Shown piece by piece: positions 27,005 to 34,406 of a stretch of 45,173 bases of DNA. A program made the translations under genes and the position numbers. Every line of letters begins with the position of its first letter. Within the stretch, counting starts at the first letter, position 1. The notes beneath the pieces are model-generated. The model had not been told where the DNA came from, searched no databases, and worked only from the letters and a program-made list of their open reading frames with translations. The DNA is from an uncultured Rhodospirillales bacterium (GTDB taxonomy: Bacteria > Pseudomonadota > Alphaproteobacteria > Rhodospirillales > Defluviicoccaceae), in assembly GCA_937127205.1 (NCBI GenBank), contig CAKZLS010000092.1, positions 1 to 45,173 on the forward strand, written 5' to 3'.

Positions 27005-27274
27005 ATGTCGATTACCGCTGAGCGGAAACAGGAACTTATTGGCGAATTCGCCAAATCTGAGGGTGACACGGGGTCGCCCGAGGTTCAGGTCGCTATTTTG
27101 AGCGAACGCATCCGAAACCTGACCGAACATCTCAAAACCCACAAGAAGGATTTTCATTCCCGGCGTGGCCTGCTGATGATGGTCGGCCAGCGCCGCAGGC
27201 TGCTTGACTACCTCAAGAGAAAAGAGGTCAAGCGCTATGAGGATCTCATCGCCAGGCTCGGATTGCGCCGTTAG
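27005..27274 (+). CDS. rpsO: 30S ribosomal protein S15
   Basis: The 89-residue product is a full-length S15, with GDTGSPEVQVAILSERI, NLTEHLKTHKKDFHSRRGL and the C-terminal RRLLDYLKRKEVKRYEDLI helices. S15 binds 16S rRNA early in 30S assembly and in other bacteria represses its own translation by binding its mRNA leader; no leader structure is evident in the 15-nt gap after truB. Confidence 0.97.
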   Translation: MSITAERKQELIGEFAKSEGDTGSPEVQVAILSERIRNLTEHLKTHKKDFHSRRGLLMMVGQRRRLLDYLKRKEVKRYEDLIARLGLRR

Positions 27275-27373
27275 TTGGGATTCGGGTATCCGCCGCCAAT
27301 CCGGGCGTCGGTGAGCCGAGGTTGCCCCCTTCATTGAAGAGGCCCGGCGACCGAACATGTAAAAGGAAGCAGA

Positions 27374-29479
27374 ATGTTTCAAGAATTTCGCAAGGAGATT
27401 GAGTGGGGCGGACGGCCACTCATTCTTGAGGCGGGCAAAATCGCCCGCCAAGCCGACGGCGCTGTCCTCGTCACTTTGGGCGAGACAAAGGTGCTGTGCA
27501 CGATCGTCTACGAGAAGAAGCCGAGGGTCGGCTTGGATTTCTTCCCGCTGTCCGTCCATTACCAGGAAAAGACCTTTGCCGCCGGAAAGATCCCGGGTGG
27601 CTTTTTCAAGCGTGAGGGCCGGCCGGCGGAAAACGAAGTTCTCACCTCGCGCTTGATCGACCGACCGATCCGGCCGCTGTTCGCCAAGGGGTTCAAGAAC
27701 GAGACTCAGATCATCTGTACGGTTCTGAGCCATGATCTCGAAAACAATCCGGACGTGGCCGCGCTGGTGGGGACGTCGGCGGCGCTGACTTTGTCCGGGG
27801 TCCCGTTCCTGGGGCCGATTGCCGGCTGCCGTGTCGGGTACATCAATGGCGAATATGTGCTTAACCCGCTGATCGAAGACATGGAATCCAGCGACCTGGA
27901 CCTCATGGTCGCCGGGACGCATGATGGCGTACTGATGGTGGAATCGGAAGCCAAGGAGCTATCCGAGAAGGTAATGCTCGGCGCCGTCATGTTCGGTCAC
28001 AAACATTGCCAGCCGGTGGTAGACGCGATCATCGATCTCGCCGAAGCGTGCGCCCGCCCCCCGATGGATCTTCCGCCGCCGCCCGAGGGCAAGGACGAAT
28101 TGGCCGCCAAGATCAATACCATGGCGGAAGCCGACTTACGCGAAGCTTATTCGGAAATGGAAAAGGCCGCCCGACGGGATAAGGTCGCGGCCGTTAAAGA
28201 GCGCGTGAGCGCCGAATTGGCCGAGGACGAGTCCGTCGACGACGAGTTGCTCTCCGAATGCCAGGATGATCTTCTGAAGGCGGTTGAGAAAGACGTCGTC
28301 CGGCGCGATCTCATTGCAAACCGGCGCCGCATCGACGGCCGCGATCCAGCCGACGTCCGCCAGATCGTCTCCGAGGTGGGGTTGTTGCCGCGCGCGCATG
28401 GCAGCGCTCTTTTCACCCGCGGCGAAACGCAGGCCCTGGTGGTCACGACGTTGGGCACCGGTCAGGACGAGCAGGTGGTCGACGCGCTGGCGGGAGAGTA
28501 CCGCCAGAATTTCATGCTCCACTACAACTTCCCGCCCTATTCCGTGGGCGAAGCCGGGCGTTTTGGCTTCACCGGGCGCCGTGAGGTGGGCCACGGCAAG
28601 CTGGCGTGGCGGGCCATTCATCCGTTGATGCCATCCAAGGAAGATTTCCCGTACACCATTCGCGTGGTTTCGGAGATTACGGAGTCCAACGGCTCCTCAT
28701 CCATGGCCACCGTGTGCGGCACGTCCTTGGCGATGATGGATGCTGGCGTTCCCTTGCCCCGCCCAGTGGCGGGTATCGCCATGGGGCTGATCAAGGAACA
28801 GGACGATTTTGTCGTCCTATCGGACATCTTGGGTGATGAAGATCATCTCGGCGACATGGACTTCAAAGTGGCAGGCTCAGCCGAAGGCGTGACCGCGCTG
28901 CAAATGGACATCAAGATCACGTCCATCACCGAAGCGATCATGAGCCAGGCGCTGGATCAGGCGCGAGAAGGCCGTTTGCATATTCTTGGTGAAATGGCCA
29001 AGGGGATCGATGAGACGCGCGAGTCCGTTAGCCAGATGGCTCCGCGAATCACGATGATCCAGATCAACAAGGACAAGATCCGTGAGGTCATTGGCCCCGG
29101 TGGCAAAATGATCCGGGAGATCTGCGAAACAACCGGCGCCCGGATCGATTTGGAAGACGACGGAACGGTGAAAGTTGCCGCCGTCGACCAGAAATCGGCC
29201 GATGCGGCTATCGAATGGATCCGGAGTATCGCAGCCGAGCCTGAGGTGGGGACGATCTATAACGGCAAGGTCGTGAAAATCGTCGATTTCGGGGCGTTCG
29301 TTAACTTTATGGGAAGCCGGGACGGGCTGGTGCACATCAGCGAGTTGGCACCCGAGCGTGTTGGCAAGGTTACCGACGTGATTCAGATGGGCGAGACGGT
29401 CAAGGTCAAGCTGATCGGTATTGACGATCGCGGCAAGTTCAAACTGTCGATTAAGGCCGTTGACAAAGAAGCGTCTTAA
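27374..29479 (+). CDS. pnp: Polyribonucleotide nucleotidyltransferase (PNPase)
   Basis: PNPase is the phosphorolytic 3'-5' exoribonuclease of the RNA degradosome. The 701-residue product has two RNase PH domains (about 10-145 and 320-460), an alpha-helical linker, and a KH domain (about 555-610; IREVIGPGGKMIREICETTGARID). An S1 domain covers about 622-690 (GTIYNGKVVKIVDFGAFVNFMG). The active-site region FKVAGSAEGVTALQMDIKI in the second PH domain is intact. It lies 99 nt after rpsO and ends the long translation operon. Confidence 0.97.
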   Translation: MFQEFRKEIEWGGRPLILEAGKIARQADGAVLVTLGETKVLCTIVYEKKPRVGLDFFPLSVHYQEKTFAAGKIPGGFFKREGRPAENEVLTSRLIDRPIRPLFAKGFKNETQIICTVLSHDLENNPDVAALVGTSAALTLSGVPFLGPIAGCRVGYINGEYVLNPLIEDMESSDLDLMVAGTHDGVLMVESEAKELSEKVMLGAVMFGHKHCQPVVDAIIDLAEACARPPMDLPPPPEGKDELAAKINTMAEADLREAYSEMEKAARRDKVAAVKERVSAELAEDESVDDELLSECQDDLLKAVEKDVVRRDLIANRRRIDGRDPADVRQIVSEVGLLPRAHGSALFTRGETQALVVTTLGTGQDEQVVDALAGEYRQNFMLHYNFPPYSVGEAGRFGFTGRREVGHGKLAWRAIHPLMPSKEDFPYTIRVVSEITESNGSSSMATVCGTSLAMMDAGVPLPRPVAGIAMGLIKEQDDFVVLSDILGDEDHLGDMDFKVAGSAEGVTALQMDIKITSITEAIMSQALDQAREGRLHILGEMAKGIDETRESVSQMAPRITMIQINKDKIREVIGPGGKMIREICETTGARIDLEDDGTVKVAAVDQKSADAAIEWIRSIAAEPEVGTIYNGKVVKIVDFGAFVNFMGSRDGLVHISELAPERVGKVTDVIQMGETVKVKLIGIDDRGKFKLSIKAVDKEAS

Positions 29480-29583
29480 AGATCGGGGAGACACGCTTTT
29501 TCGCGGTAAAGCGATGGTCTGAGCTGTTCGATCGAAGCCAAATGGGGGTCGTATTATTACAAATATTGGCTATATACCCCCCC

Positions 29584-29628
29584 AAGAACGGAAGGCCGGC
29601 GATCTCAACGCCGGCCGCTAACGTTCTT
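29584..29628 (+). terminator. Two-part hairpin between pnp and the nitronate-monooxygenase-like gene
   Basis: An inner perfect stem pairs GGCCGGCG (29594-29601) with CGCCGGCC (29609-29616). It is continued after a small internal loop by AAGAACG (29584-29590) pairing with CGTTCTT (29622-29628). The T-rich end could terminate the pnp transcript. The structure stops 35 nt before the next start codon, so it may alternatively belong to that gene's leader. The AT-rich stretch at 29550-29575 just upstream could hold a promoter. Confidence 0.5.
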
Positions 29629-29663
29629 TCGGCCGAAAACACCGCGGATAGCGGGAGGGACGT

Positions 29664-31064
29664 ATGATGAAAGCTCTGAACTCTCTGATGATGTCCGGTG
29701 CCGAGGTCCTGCCGATCGTTGAGGGCGGCAAGGGGGTCTCCGTATCCAATGGGCTCAGTGCGGGCGCTTTCGCGGCTGCAGGGTGCGTCGGCACGTTCTC
29801 CGCTGTGAACGCCGACTTTTTTGACGAAAACGGAGATGTGGTCCGCCAAGTTTATCATGGCAAGACCCGGCGCGAGCGGTACGAGGAGCTGGTAAGCTTC
29901 GCCATCAAGGGCGGCATTGCCCAGGCCCGAAAGGCCTACGAACAATCCAACGGCAATGGCCGGCTTCACATGAACGTGCTGTGGGAAGCGGCGGCGGCAA
30001 CACGGGTGCTGCATGGCGTTCTCGAGAGCGCCAAGGGAATCGTTCACGGCATAACCTGTGGCGCCGGCATGCCTTACAAGGTGGCGGAGATCGCCGCTCA
30101 ATACGGTGTCTACTATTATCCGATCATTTCCTCGGCCCGTGCCTTTCGGGCGTTGTGGAAGCGGGCCTACTACAGGTACCGCGATTTCCTCGGCGGCGTG
30201 GTCTATGAAGATCCGTGGCTGGCTGGTGGTCACAACGGGTTGAGTAATTCCGAAGATCCAGACCGGCCCGAGTCGCCCTATCCGAGAATTTGCCAGCTCC
30301 GAAAGGAGATGCGCGGCTTCGGCCTCGACGACGTGCCGATATTTATGGCGGGCGGCGTGTGGTGCCTGCGGGAGTGGGAGGACTGGATCGATAATCCCGA
30401 ACTGGGCCCGATCGCGTTCCAGTTTGGCACGCGGCCGGTTGTGACGCAGGAAAGCCCGGTTTCCACCGAATGGAAAAAGAGGCTCCTGACGCTCAAGGAA
30501 GGCGACGTTTTTCTCAATCGGTTCAGCCCAACCGGCTTTTACTCGTCGGCCGTGCGCAACGCATTCCTGAACGAATTGTCGGAGCGCAATGACAGGCAGG
30601 TGGCCTACACCCGTAAGCCGCTGGGGGAACATACGGAAGCGTGGCCGGTTGGAGCGCGCGGGCGGCCGGTGTACTTGACCCCCGCCGACAAGGCGCGTGC
30701 CGAGGCCTGGGTAGCGGAGGGCTTTTGCGAATCACTGAAGACTCCGGATTCGACGCTGATCCTGGTGACGCCGCAGAAGTCCGTTGAAATTAGGGTCGAC
30801 CAGCAATCCTGCATGGGATGCCTGAGCGCGTGCCGTTTCAGCAACTGGTCGGAGAATGATTCCGGGACCACCGGCAAGCCGGCGGATCCCCGTTCGTTCT
30901 GTATCCAGAAAACTTTGCAGTCGATCGCTCATGATGGGGACGTGGACGGCAATCTAATGTTTGCCGGGCACAACGCCTATCGATTTGCCTCGGACCCGTT
31001 CTACAAAAACGGTTTTATCCCGACCGTTGGGCAATTGGTGGATCGAATCCTCACAGGTCACTGA
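29664..31064 (+). CDS. Nitronate monooxygenase-like FMN protein with a C-terminal Cys cluster
   Basis: The 466-residue protein resembles the NMO / 2-nitropropane dioxygenase TIM-barrel family: VSVSNGLSAGAFAAAGCVGTFSAVNADF at the N-terminus, GITCGAGMPYKVAEIAAQYG in the middle, and VPIFMAGGVWCLREWEDW and FQFGTRPVVTQES in the phosphate-binding part. Beyond the barrel, a C-terminal segment carries Cys383, Cys386 and Cys390 (CMGCLSAC) plus Cys413, an arrangement that could hold an Fe-S cluster. The substrate is unknown; classical NMOs oxidise propionate-3-nitronate, but this branch is uncharacterised to my knowledge. It stands directly before irr and the rubrerythrin group, which suggests, without proving, a redox or iron-related role. 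Confidence 0.75.
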   Translation: MMKALNSLMMSGAEVLPIVEGGKGVSVSNGLSAGAFAAAGCVGTFSAVNADFFDENGDVVRQVYHGKTRRERYEELVSFAIKGGIAQARKAYEQSNGNGRLHMNVLWEAAAATRVLHGVLESAKGIVHGITCGAGMPYKVAEIAAQYGVYYYPIISSARAFRALWKRAYYRYRDFLGGVVYEDPWLAGGHNGLSNSEDPDRPESPYPRICQLRKEMRGFGLDDVPIFMAGGVWCLREWEDWIDNPELGPIAFQFGTRPVVTQESPVSTEWKKRLLTLKEGDVFLNRFSPTGFYSSAVRNAFLNELSERNDRQVAYTRKPLGEHTEAWPVGARGRPVYLTPADKARAEAWVAEGFCESLKTPDSTLILVTPQKSVEIRVDQQSCMGCLSACRFSNWSENDSGTTGKPADPRSFCIQKTLQSIAHDGDVDGNLMFAGHNAYRFASDPFYKNGFIPTVGQLVDRILTGH

Positions 31065-31181
31065 ATACGTTAAGGCGGTGGCGGATAAATCGCTCTTTTG
31101 TGTGACGAGCGCAATGTGGCATAGTGAGAAACGATAATTTGGGATTGTGGTGGGTGAACAGCCTGCCCATATCATGCAATC

Positions 31182-31604
31182 ATGGAAACTTCGCGTCCAT
31201 TTGCCCGCGTTCTTGAACAGTTGCGAAAAGCGGATTTGCGTCCCACTCGGCAGCGGTTGGCGCTCGCCAAGCTGTTGTTCGAGAACGGCTACCGACACAT
31301 TACCGCCGAGGCGTTACATGAAGAGGCGGCCGCTGCCGATGTTCGCGTATCGTTAGCCACCGTATACAACACGCTCCACCAATTTACGGAGGCGGGTTTG
31401 CTTCGCGAAATTGTCGTGGACGGAACCCGTTCGTACTTCGACACGAACACATCGGACCATCATCACTTCTTCCATGAAGTGTCGGGCCGCCTCGAGGATA
31501 TTGCAGCCGAGCAAATTGTCGTTTCTGAGCTGCCTCCGGCCCCCAGCGGTACCACGGTCGCTCGCGTCGACGTTATCATACGTGTGACAGAAGACACTCA
31601 ATAA
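31182..31604 (+). CDS. irr: Iron response regulator Irr (Fur family)
   Basis: Irr is the alphaproteobacterial Fur paralogue that senses haem status and acts mainly when iron is scarce. The 140-residue product has a winged helix (about residues 18-82; LRPTRQRLALAKLLFENG, VSLATVYNTLHQFTEAGLL). The hallmark HHH of the haem-responsive motif is at 93-95 (SDHHHFFHE). An Irr-box-like dyad lies just downstream, before rubrerythrin. It follows the NMO-like gene by 117 bp, so it may have its own promoter, although no strong -35/-10 pair stood out. Confidence 0.93.
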   Translation: METSRPFARVLEQLRKADLRPTRQRLALAKLLFENGYRHITAEALHEEAAAADVRVSLATVYNTLHQFTEAGLLREIVVDGTRSYFDTNTSDHHHFFHEVSGRLEDIAAEQIVVSELPPAPSGTTVARVDVIIRVTEDTQ

Positions 31605-31632
31605 TTGCATTTTTAACGGGGGCGATGGGAAG

Positions 31633-31649
31633 TTTAGAATCATTATAAA
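31633..31649. promoter_or_regulatory. Iron control element (Irr box) candidate upstream of rubrerythrin
   Basis: TTTAGAATCATTATAAA is a dyad that differs from the alphaproteobacterial ICE consensus TTTAGAA-N3-TTCTAAA by one base. It lies between irr and the rubrerythrin gene, 108 bp before the rubrerythrin ATG and just upstream of a TTGACT hexamer (31654-31659). That position, upstream of a possible -35, would fit activation by Irr, but the true promoter is not mapped. Confidence 0.7.
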
Positions 31650-31756
31650 CTTCTTGACTCCATTGCTTGTCGTCATCACATTGGTGATGAAATGAGTGGG
31701 TGTTTGCTAAAATGCCCGCGCAAACCGATTAATATTGTTTACGAGGGAGAACGGAC

Positions 31757-32176
31757 ATGGCTGCATTGCAGGGCTCGAAAACCGAAGACAATCTGAAGGC
31801 TGCATTCGCCGGGGAATCCCAGGCAAACCGCCGCTATCTGTATTTTGCGCAAAAGGCGGACGTCGAGGGTTACAACGACGTCGCATCGGTTTTCCGGTCC
31901 ACCGCCGAGGGCGAGACTGGCCACGCCCATGGTCATCTGGAGTTCCTAGAGAAGGTCGGCGATCCGGCCACCGGTTTGCCCATCGGTCCCACCGGCCAGA
32001 ACCTCTCGGCGGCGATCGCCGGCGAAACTCACGAATACACCGACATGTATCCCGGTATGGCGAAAACCGCTCGAGAAGAGGGCTTTGACGAAATCGCCGA
32101 TTGGTTCGAGACACTGGCAAAGGCCGAGAAATCCCACGCGGGCCGCTTCCAAAAGGCCCTGGATGGCATGGACTGA
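31757..32176 (+). CDS. Rubrerythrin-family diiron protein without rubredoxin domain
   Basis: The 139-residue protein is a ferritin-like four-helix-bundle diiron protein. The metal-ligand motifs are present in order: AFAGESQANRRY, AEGETGHAHGH, AGETHEYTDMYP and AKAEKSHAGRF. Rubrerythrins reduce hydrogen peroxide and are most common in anaerobes and microaerophiles. The usual C-terminal rubredoxin domain with its two CxxC motifs is absent; the protein ends right after helix 4, so electrons must come from another protein. The next genes encode a multi-cluster Fe-S protein and a DUF3501 protein, plausible partners. The ATG at 31757 follows a GAGGGAGAA ribosome binding site. Confidence 0.92.
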   Translation: MAALQGSKTEDNLKAAFAGESQANRRYLYFAQKADVEGYNDVASVFRSTAEGETGHAHGHLEFLEKVGDPATGLPIGPTGQNLSAAIAGETHEYTDMYPGMAKTAREEGFDEIADWFETLAKAEKSHAGRFQKALDGMD

Positions 32177-32200
32177 TCCACAATCTGATTGAGGTGACCG

Positions 32201-32234
32201 CAGATGGCGGGGGGAATGTTCCTCCCGCCATCTG
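32201..32234 (+). other. Strong RNA hairpin between rubrerythrin and the Fe-S protein gene
   Basis: CAGATGGCGGG (32201-32211) pairs over 11 bp without mismatch with CCCGCCATCTG (32224-32234), and the loop can pair GGAA with TTCC further. There is no T-run after it, so it is not a standard terminator. It may block 3'-5' decay of the rubrerythrin message, allowing rubrerythrin to be made in excess over the downstream genes of the same transcript. Confidence 0.7.
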
Positions 32235-32298
32235 AACGGTATAGATACGAGAATAACGGCGCTGCACCGGCAGCGTGCCCACGAGAGGCAAGTGGACA

Positions 32299-33636
32299 AT
32301 GCGGGAAGGAAGCCTGGAGGCACCTATTCGTCACCCTATTGCGTGGCGAGACGAGGATTTTTACGATCTCGACAAGCTGGATGAGGAACTGCGGCGAGTC
32401 TTTGACATCTGTCACGGTTGCCGCCGATGTTTCAATCTCTGCGATAGTTTTCCGCGTCTGTTCGACATTGTGGATGAGTCCGAAACAGGCGAGGTGGATT
32501 CGGTCGCCAGCGGCGATTTCAAACCCGTAGTGGATGCCTGTACGCTCTGCGACATGTGCTTTCTCACCAAATGTCCATATGTGCCACCCCACGAATTCAA
32601 TCTCGATTTTCCTCATTTGATGCTGCGCTACCGCGCGATGGAGCACAAGCAGGGCAAGGTGCCGTTCGGCGCCCGCCAACTCACCGAGACCGATCGCAAC
32701 GGGAAGGCCGCGTCTCGCATGTCCTCAATCGCCAATTGGGCCGGCAAATGCGGAAACACCGTCACCCGGCCCCTCATGGAGACGTTCGCCGGTGTCCACC
32801 GCGACGCCCACTTGCCCAAGTACCATGGCAAGACGCTAACCGCGCGCGCTGGTGACGAGACGCCAGAGCTCAATGGCGACGCGCCGGCCTTCGGCCGCAA
32901 AGCGGTCATCTACGCCACGTGTTTCTGCAATTACAACAATCCGGATATCGGAACGGCCACCCGCGCCGTCTTGGCGCGAAACGGCGTGGAGACGGAAGTG
33001 GTGTATCCATCGTGCTGTGGTATGCCGCAACTGGAGCATGGCGATGTCGAACGGGTTGCCGAGCAGGCGCGAAAGATCGCGGGCGAGCTCCGGCCGTGGG
33101 TGGACAAAGGCTACGATGTGGTGTCCCTAGTGCCATCCTGTACCTTGATGCTCAAATTCGAATGGCCGCTGATCGAGCCGGATAACGACGATATCAAAGC
33201 CCTCAGCCAGTCGACGTTCGATGCGTCGGAATATGTCGTCGACATTGCACGGAAGGAGGGCTTGGCCGATGGCTTGACACCTCTGAACGGCGGCATTTCC
33301 GTTCATATCGCATGTCACGCGCGGGCCCAGAACATGGGCCAAAAGGCGGCGGATATGCTGCGGCTGCTGCCGGACACCGACATTGAGGTCATCGAGCGGT
33401 GTTCCGGGCACGGTGGTTCGTGGGGTGTGATGAAGGAAAATTTCGAGGTGGCGCTCAAGGTCGGCAAGCCGGTCGCCCGATCCGCCAAGGAGAAGGGAGC
33501 TGCCTATGTGCTTTCGGAATGTCCGCTGGCCCGTGACCACATCATCCAGGGAATGGAGCGCTTGGACGATGATCCGGTGACGGTAGAGGACGTCGCGCAT
33601 CCCATCCAGTTGATCGCGCGTGCGTATCAACTGTGA
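32299..33636 (+). CDS. GlpC/HdrD-like iron-sulfur oxidoreductase subunit with CCG domains
   Basis: The 445-residue protein has two ferredoxin-type cluster motifs near the N-terminus: Cys38, 41, 44 and 48 in CHGCRRCFNLC, and Cys81, 84, 87 and 92 in CTLCDMCFLTKCP. Two cysteine-rich CCG-like domains follow (YPSCCGMPQ near 235-245; CHARAQ and CSGHGGSWG near 340-375). This is the build of GlpC and heterodisulfide-reductase D/B-type electron carriers. The partner flavoprotein (such as GlpA/GlpB or LldD-type) is not nearby. Its neighbours are rubrerythrin and a DUF3501 protein, so I infer that it passes electrons to the diiron protein. I chose the ATG at 32299 over an in-frame GTG 24 nt upstream. 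Confidence 0.85.
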   Translation: MREGSLEAPIRHPIAWRDEDFYDLDKLDEELRRVFDICHGCRRCFNLCDSFPRLFDIVDESETGEVDSVASGDFKPVVDACTLCDMCFLTKCPYVPPHEFNLDFPHLMLRYRAMEHKQGKVPFGARQLTETDRNGKAASRMSSIANWAGKCGNTVTRPLMETFAGVHRDAHLPKYHGKTLTARAGDETPELNGDAPAFGRKAVIYATCFCNYNNPDIGTATRAVLARNGVETEVVYPSCCGMPQLEHGDVERVAEQARKIAGELRPWVDKGYDVVSLVPSCTLMLKFEWPLIEPDNDDIKALSQSTFDASEYVVDIARKEGLADGLTPLNGGISVHIACHARAQNMGQKAADMLRLLPDTDIEVIERCSGHGGSWGVMKENFEVALKVGKPVARSAKEKGAAYVLSECPLARDHIIQGMERLDDDPVTVEDVAHPIQLIARAYQL

Positions 33637-33660
33637 ACCGTGTTTGAAGGAGCGCTCCCC

Positions 33661-34248
33661 ATGAGCCGTCGAGAGATCACCAGGGCCGACCTGCTGCCCA
33701 TGGACGAGTACGAAAAGGTGCGCGACCAGCGCCGCAGCACCATAACGGCAATGAAGCGCAATCGGCGGATATCGGTCGGACCGGACGTTACCTTCTACTT
33801 TGAGAACTACGACACCATGCTGCATCAGATCCATGAAATGTTGCGGATCGAGAAAGGCGGCGATGCGCAGATCGAAGACGAGCTTGCGGCTTACAACCCC
33901 CTGATTCCCGATGGCGGCAACCTCGTGGCCACGATGATGATCGAAATCGACGATCCGCGCCGGCGGGAGCGCGTGTTGAACGAGCTCGGCGGAATAGAAG
34001 AGTCGATTTTCCTCGACATCGGTGGCGAGAAGGTCCGTGCGGTGGCGGAAGCGGATGTTGAGCGAACCACCGAGACCGGTAAGACGTCATCCATCCACTT
34101 TCTCAAGTTCCCGTTTCCCGAGGCGCTGATCGGCGCGTTCGCGCAACCGGGGACACGCGTGGTCCTGGGCATCGACCATCCCAAATATGATCACATGGCG
34201 GCGTTGCCGGAAGCGGTCCGCGCCGCGCTCGCGGACGATCTTCGGTAG
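33661..34248 (+). CDS. DUF3501 family protein, function unknown
   Basis: The 195-residue protein begins REITRADLLPMDEYEKVRDQRR and contains VGPDVTFYFENYDTMLHQIHEMLRIEKGG, which I recognise as DUF3501. No enzymatic motif, membrane segment or Cys cluster is apparent. The family is repeatedly found beside rubrerythrin and a GlpC-like Fe-S protein, as here, so it probably serves the same system, perhaps as an assembly or docking factor (inference). The ATG at 33661 follows a GAAGGAG ribosome binding site; an in-frame GTG 21 nt earlier is less likely. It begins 24 nt after the Fe-S gene. Confidence 0.85.
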   Translation: MSRREITRADLLPMDEYEKVRDQRRSTITAMKRNRRISVGPDVTFYFENYDTMLHQIHEMLRIEKGGDAQIEDELAAYNPLIPDGGNLVATMMIEIDDPRRRERVLNELGGIEESIFLDIGGEKVRAVAEADVERTTETGKTSSIHFLKFPFPEALIGAFAQPGTRVVLGIDHPKYDHMAALPEAVRAALADDLR

Positions 34249-34406
34249 CGTTAAGCACGAGAATCTGGGCATGGAAGATTTTCCGCCGGGCAGTTGCGGA
34301 GCGGCTTGGCCATGCCATATTAGTTCTGTAATACCAGACAACCAGAGGGGTTTAGCGTTGCCTAAATCAGGGACGCTCCACCTTGTCGAAGAAAGAATGT
34401 CGGATC

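Noticed and set aside
29451..30632. Minus-strand frame of 393 codons opposite the NMO-like gene
   Set aside because: It has no recognisable motif and is antisense to a protein with clear barrel motifs.
34249..34406. Heat-shock (RpoH) promoter before clpB
   Set aside because: A CTTGG at 34305-34309 with a TGTAAT at 34327-34332 gives only 15 bp spacing and poor matches; not strong enough to annotate.
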